Positions 60,985-64,000 of a DNA stretch of 64,000 nucleotides are shown piece after piece; within the stretch, counting starts at the first letter, position 1; every line of letters starts with the position of its first letter. The notes below the pieces were generated by a model. The model did no database searches. It was not told the origin of the DNA and worked only from the letters and a program-made list of their open reading frames with translations. The DNA is from Mixta sp031457955 (GTDB lineage Bacteria; Pseudomonadota; Gammaproteobacteria; Enterobacterales; Enterobacteriaceae), in contig NZ_JAVDXN010000007.1 of NCBI RefSeq assembly GCF_031457955.1, forward strand, positions 144,312 through 208,311. The letters are read 5' to 3'. The position numbers were made by a program, and so were the translations under genes.

Positions 60985-61195
60985 ACAGCAGCTGGTCGAG
61001 ATCGCCAATACCGTGATGCCTTTCGGCAAATATCAGGGACGTGTGTTGATCGATCTGCCTGAACCTTATTTGCTGTGGTTCGCCCGCAAGGGCGAATTTC
61101 CCGCCGGGCAGCTGGGCGAGCTGATGCAGTTAACGCTGGCGATTAAGATTGAAGGGCTGGAAGGATTGGTGAAGCCGCTTAAACGTACCGGTTAA
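60977..61195 (+). CDS. ypeB: DUF3820 protein YpeB
   Basis: A 72-residue protein equal in length to E. coli YpeB. The MPFGKYQGRVLIDLPEPYLLWFARKGEFP block (residues about 13-41) is the DUF3820 signature. It starts within the ligA end, so translation is coupled. Function unknown. Confidence 0.93.
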   Translation: MDKQQLVEIANTVMPFGKYQGRVLIDLPEPYLLWFARKGEFPAGQLGELMQLTLAIKIEGLEGLVKPLKRTG

Positions 61196-61222
61196 TACGC
61201 GCCGTCAACGACGGCGCGTCAG
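61195..61222. terminator. Terminator between ypeB and yfeH
   Basis: ACGCGCCGTC (61197-61206) and GACGGCGCGT (61210-61219) form a perfect 10-bp stem with an AAC loop between convergent genes. The T content after it on the plus strand (CAGGTTTATTT) supports ending ligA-ypeB. Confidence 0.7.
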
Positions 61223-61224
61223 GT

Positions 61225-62241
61225 TTATTTCTGTGATTCCATTACCGCTTTGCCTTTCGCCGAACTGGCCCGCAGTTCGGCTTCATTTTTCTTCTTGTAC
61301 TGCTGAGCAATATACGAGCAAACCATCAGCTGTATCTGATGAAACACCATCAGCGGCAGCACAATGATCCCCACCGAGGCGGCAGGAAACAGAATATTGG
61401 CCATCGGTACGCCGTTCGCCAGGCTCTTTTTCGAGCCGCAGAACAGAATCGTCACCTCATCCGCGCGCTTAAAGCCGCACAGGCGCGCCACCAGAATATT
61501 AATCAGCAGCACAATCGCTAACAGCAACACGCTCCCCGCCACAATCCACAGCAGCGTGCTTACGCCCACCCGATGCCAGATACCATTCACCACTGCTTCG
61601 CTAAAGGCGGAATAGACCACCAGCAGAATCGACGTCTGATCGGTTTTGCCTATCAGGCTGCGATGACGTTCAACCCAGCCGCCAATCCAGCGACGTGACA
61701 GGTGTCCCAGCACAAAAGGCACCAGCAGCTGCAGCATAATGCGCCCAATCTGCTCCAGACCGTTGCCAGGCATCTCGCTATGAATATTCATTACCAGGTT
61801 GACCAGCAGCGGAGAGATAAACACGCCGAGCAGGCTGGAGGCGGAGGCGCTACAGACCGCCGCCGCTACGTTGCCACCCGCCATTGAGGTAAAGGCGATA
61901 GCGGACTGCACCGTGGCTGGCAGAATACAGAGATAAACAAAGCCGGTATAAATTTCATCGCTCACGTTGACCGGATGCCACCAGGCCAGCAACAGCCCCA
62001 GAATCGGGAACAGGACAAAGGTACTGAACATGATCCACAGATGTAGCCGCCAGTGGCTGCTACCGGCAATGATACTTTCACGTGAAAGCTTCGCGCCATG
62101 CATAAAAAACAGCAGCGCAATGGCGGCGGTGGTCAGCCATTCAAAAAAGGCCACAAAGCCGCCTTTTGCTGGCAAAAACGTTGCCAGCAGCACGACGATC
62201 AGTAGCTTGACCATCATGGGATCGAGACGCAAAATTCGCAT
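61225..62241 (-). CDS. yfeH: Bile acid:sodium symporter family protein YfeH
   Basis: A 338-residue membrane protein of the BASS family close to E. coli YfeH (332 aa), with about ten membrane segments. FFMHGAKLSRE, SMAGGNVAAAVCSASASSLLG and FCGSKKSLANGVPMA are the conserved crossing motifs. Substrate unknown; bile acid transport is not implied. Divergent from yfeR, the LysR-type gene that may control it. Confidence 0.92.
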   Translation of the reverse strand: MRILRLDPMMVKLLIVVLLATFLPAKGGFVAFFEWLTTAAIALLFFMHGAKLSRESIIAGSSHWRLHLWIMFSTFVLFPILGLLLAWWHPVNVSDEIYTGFVYLCILPATVQSAIAFTSMAGGNVAAAVCSASASSLLGVFISPLLVNLVMNIHSEMPGNGLEQIGRIMLQLLVPFVLGHLSRRWIGGWVERHRSLIGKTDQTSILLVVYSAFSEAVVNGIWHRVGVSTLLWIVAGSVLLLAIVLLINILVARLCGFKRADEVTILFCGSKKSLANGVPMANILFPAASVGIIVLPLMVFHQIQLMVCSYIAQQYKKKNEAELRASSAKGKAVMESQK

Positions 62242-62334
62242 TGTTAAAACCTGGTTAAAATTCGATGTCCTATTGTGCGTCAGACGGGTTTAGAAATAAA
62301 ATTGATTTATTGCATCCATTAATGAATAAAACAG

Positions 62335-63255
62335 ATGAATTATACGCTACGACAGCTGCGGGTATTTGTTGCCGTAGCGCAGTACGGAAGCTTCAGCCAG
62401 GCAGGGCAGATGATTGGCCTAAGTCAGTCAGCGGTCAGCCATAGCATTAAAGAGCTGGAGGCGGAGATGGGCATCCGCTTGCTGGACCGTACCACGCGCG
62501 AAGTGATGTTAACGGGCGCAGGGCAGCAGCTGGCTAAACGTCTTGAAGGCCTGCTGGAGGAGCTGAATGCCACGCTGCTGGATGCGCGCAGTTTTGGGCA
62601 GCAGCGCAGCGGCACGGTGCGGGTGGCGGCCAGCCAGACGATCTCTGCACATCTGATGCCGCAATGCCTGGCCGCCAGTCAACTGCATTACCCGGAAATC
62701 AAAGTGACGCTGCGTGACCGACCACAGCAGTGGGTGTTGCAAAGCGTGCGCGATGCGGAAGTGGATTTCGGTATCGTCGTGGGGCCGCTGACCGCAGGCG
62801 AGTTTGCTTCGCAGCCGATCCTTGATGAGCCTTTTTTGCTGCTGTGCCGTCAGGATGATGCGCTGGCGCAGGTTGAAACGCTTCACTGGCAATTACTGAA
62901 TGGGCGCACACTGGTGCTACAGGATTATGCTTCCGGTAGCCGGGTGTTGATTGACGAGGCGCTTAAGCAACAGCGGGTGGAGGCTGAGATTGCGCAGGAA
63001 ATTGGTCATCCCACCACGCTTTATCCGATGGTAGAGGCGGGGATCGGGATCAGTATCTTGCCTGCGCTGGCTTTGCCATTGCCCGCCGGTCGGCCACTGA
63101 TGGTGCGTAGACTGTTGCCGGAAATTAACCGTACGCTGATGTTGATCCGCCGGAAAAATCGCTCCCTGACGCCCGCCGCCGAGGTTATCTGGCAGGAAGT
63201 GCGACAGCAGGCGATGCTGCTGACGCAACAGCGGCAAAAAATGCCCGCTTTTTAA
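62335..63255 (+). CDS. yfeR: LysR-type regulator YfeR
   Basis: A 306-residue LysR-type regulator (E. coli YfeR 308). The winged helix-turn-helix (residues about 1-60, SFSQAGQMIGLSQSAVSHSIKELE) is near identical to YfeR; the rest is a substrate-binding domain. In Salmonella YfeR controls yfeH in response to osmolarity; the divergent arrangement with 93 bases between starts is the same here. Its stop overlaps the stop of the convergent FlxA-like gene. Confidence 0.93.
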   Translation: MNYTLRQLRVFVAVAQYGSFSQAGQMIGLSQSAVSHSIKELEAEMGIRLLDRTTREVMLTGAGQQLAKRLEGLLEELNATLLDARSFGQQRSGTVRVAASQTISAHLMPQCLAASQLHYPEIKVTLRDRPQQWVLQSVRDAEVDFGIVVGPLTAGEFASQPILDEPFLLLCRQDDALAQVETLHWQLLNGRTLVLQDYASGSRVLIDEALKQQRVEAEIAQEIGHPTTLYPMVEAGIGISILPALALPLPAGRPLMVRRLLPEINRTLMLIRRKNRSLTPAAEVIWQEVRQQAMLLTQQRQKMPAF

Positions 63256-63611
63256 ATATAAACGTTGATCTGATTGTCTGCATTGGGACGATTCACGCCA
63301 TCGGCGATTTTCGTGCTGCCGCTGCTGCCATCTTTCGCTTCCTGCTTTTTCGTCGCCTCTTCGGCCTGCTGACGCTGTAGCTGCGCCAGCTGTGCCTGCA
63401 GCAGTTTGATTTGCGCCTGAATCTGCTCTTGCTGTTTCTGCTTCTCTTCGGCGGTACCGCTGGAGTTGCTGAGCTCTTTCAGCTGTTTTTGCAGTTTCGT
63501 GATCTGGTTAGTGATACGGGAAATTTGTGATGATACGTCGTTACCGCCGCTGGATGCGCTGGCGCTGCTGCCCTGGCTGGCACCTGGCGTGGAGGTAGTA
63601 ATAGTTGTCAC
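63252..63611 (-). CDS. FlxA-like coiled-coil protein
   Basis: A 119-residue low-complexity protein. Ser/Gly-rich ends enclose a Gln/Lys-rich helix (about 30-90; ISRITNQITKLQKQLKEL, then IKLLQAQLAQLQRQQ) that should form a coiled coil, as in FlxA-family proteins. No signal or membrane segment. The start is GTG at 63611, which has AAGGAG seven bases upstream; the longer frame to 63785 has no ribosome site. Function unknown. Confidence 0.75.
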   Translation of the reverse strand: MTTITTSTPGASQGSSASASSGGNDVSSQISRITNQITKLQKQLKELSNSSGTAEEKQKQQEQIQAQIKLLQAQLAQLQRQQAEEATKKQEAKDGSSGSTKIADGVNRPNADNQINVYI

Positions 63612-63728
63612 GATCTTCTCCTTGTTTAATAGACCGATACGTTTATCGGTTGTGATTAAGGAGAGCTTGAGACGTTGAAGCGTAAAATAACCGTTAAGGA
63701 AGTGAAAGCGTATTGTGGGCAACGGTCG

Positions 63729-63847
63729 CGCTACGCTCGGCCCGAACCTGCTGCAGGTTCGCTTCCTGCCGATTACGCATAGCAAAAAGGCGCCTTTAGG
63801 GCGCCTTTCTACATTGGTGGGTCGTGCAGGATAACTCGGCTTCGCCT
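63729..63847. repeat. tRNA-tail repeat, copy 1
   Basis: About 119 bases repeated at 63883-64000 with a 154-base period. On the minus strand each copy holds an 18-base tRNA-Lys 3' tail ending in CCA (63815-63832), then a terminator, then a GAACCTG/CAGGTTC inverted pair. The body of the tRNA is absent. Confidence 0.85.
63785..63812 (-). terminator. Terminator after tRNA-Lys tail, copy 1
   Basis: AAAGGCGCC and GGCGCCTTT pair around CTAAA-like loop bases and run into Ts on the minus strand. It follows the tRNA 3' tail as a normal tRNA operon terminator would. Confidence 0.8.
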
Positions 63848-63882
63848 CGCCCTTCGGGCCGTTGCCTGCGGCAACGTTGTCT

Positions 63883-64000
63883 CGCTACGCTCGGCCCGAA
63901 CCTGCGCAGGTTCTCATCCTGCCGATTACGCATAGCAAAAAGGCGCCTTTAGGGCGCCTTTCTACACTGGTGGGTCGTGCAGGATAACTCGGCTTCGCCT
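63883..64000. repeat. tRNA-tail repeat, copy 2 (runs to the window edge)
   Basis: Second copy of 63729-63847, with the tRNA-Lys 3' tail at 63968-63985 and the same terminator at about 63938-63963. It differs at a few bases near GAACCTGC/TCTCATCC. It continues past the window, so more copies or the complete tRNA-Lys gene may follow. Confidence 0.85.

Noticed and set aside
63729..64000. Regular repeats at the right edge considered as a CRISPR array
   Set aside because: Only two long units with tRNA-tail and terminator content, no short repeat-spacer pattern, and no cas genes.

Overview
The window is a chromosomal segment of a gamma-proteobacterium of the Enterobacterales. Nearly every housekeeping gene matches an E. 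coli counterpart, in an order that follows E. coli from ypfH to yfeR. The eut operon, murQP/ucpA, aegA, pdxK and narX are missing from places where E. coli carries them. That pattern, with a GC-rich backbone, points to the Erwiniaceae (Pantoea/Mixta/Erwinia-like). The family call is inference; no rRNA or complete tRNA gene lies in the window to test it.

Layout. 1-3.3 kb is an accessory islet: a lone HEPN/Toprim gene flanked by diverged repeats, a 59-aa ORF facing it, and a possible 31-aa hydrophobic peptide gene ending in a strong terminator. 3.3-9.4 kb is the ypfH / ypfN-dapE-yffB / ypfM / acrD block. 9.6-23.4 kb is a nitrate respiration locus: narQ-narP, ansP, narL, narK and narGHJI, with FNR and NarL sites before narK and narG and no narX. 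23.6-30 kb holds nudK and ypfG with insertions: a frameshifted RNase A-like toxin remnant, ampH behind an ERIC-like repeat, and an orphan type VI secretion islet (hcp, DUF3289, DUF943, and an internally deleted DUF3289 copy). 30.1-39.7 kb is tktB-talA, maeB, amiA-hemF, ypeA, yfeZ and yfeY. 39.9-41.0 kb is an RNase A-like toxin with its probable immunity gene. 41.2-47.1 kb is yfeX and the cysPUWAM operon. 47.3-52.6 kb is macAB, divergent from a CpxRA-like two-component system. 52.6-63.6 kb is ptsHI-crr, cysK, cysZ, zipA, ligA-ypeB, yfeH, yfeR and a FlxA-like gene. The right end carries 154-bp-period repeats, each with a tRNA-Lys 3' tail and a terminator, so a tRNA-Lys gene probably lies just beyond.

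How it fits together. NarQ senses nitrate/nitrite and can signal to both NarP and NarL; these, with FNR, control the transporter NarK and the membrane nitrate reductase NarGHI, assembled by NarJ. CysPUWA imports sulfate/thiosulfate, CysZ imports sulfate, and CysK/CysM make cysteine. PtsHI-Crr energise sugar uptake. The accessory genes are mostly competition or defence cassettes (RNase A-like toxin/immunity, Hcp-linked DUF3289/DUF943, HEPN/Toprim) sitting at backbone junctions.

No insertion sequence, transposase, integrase, CRISPR array or rRNA was seen. The least explained items are the HEPN/Toprim islet, the two RNase A-like loci, the orphan Hcp islet, a dispersed palindromic repeat family seen twice, and the tRNA-tail repeats at the right edge.
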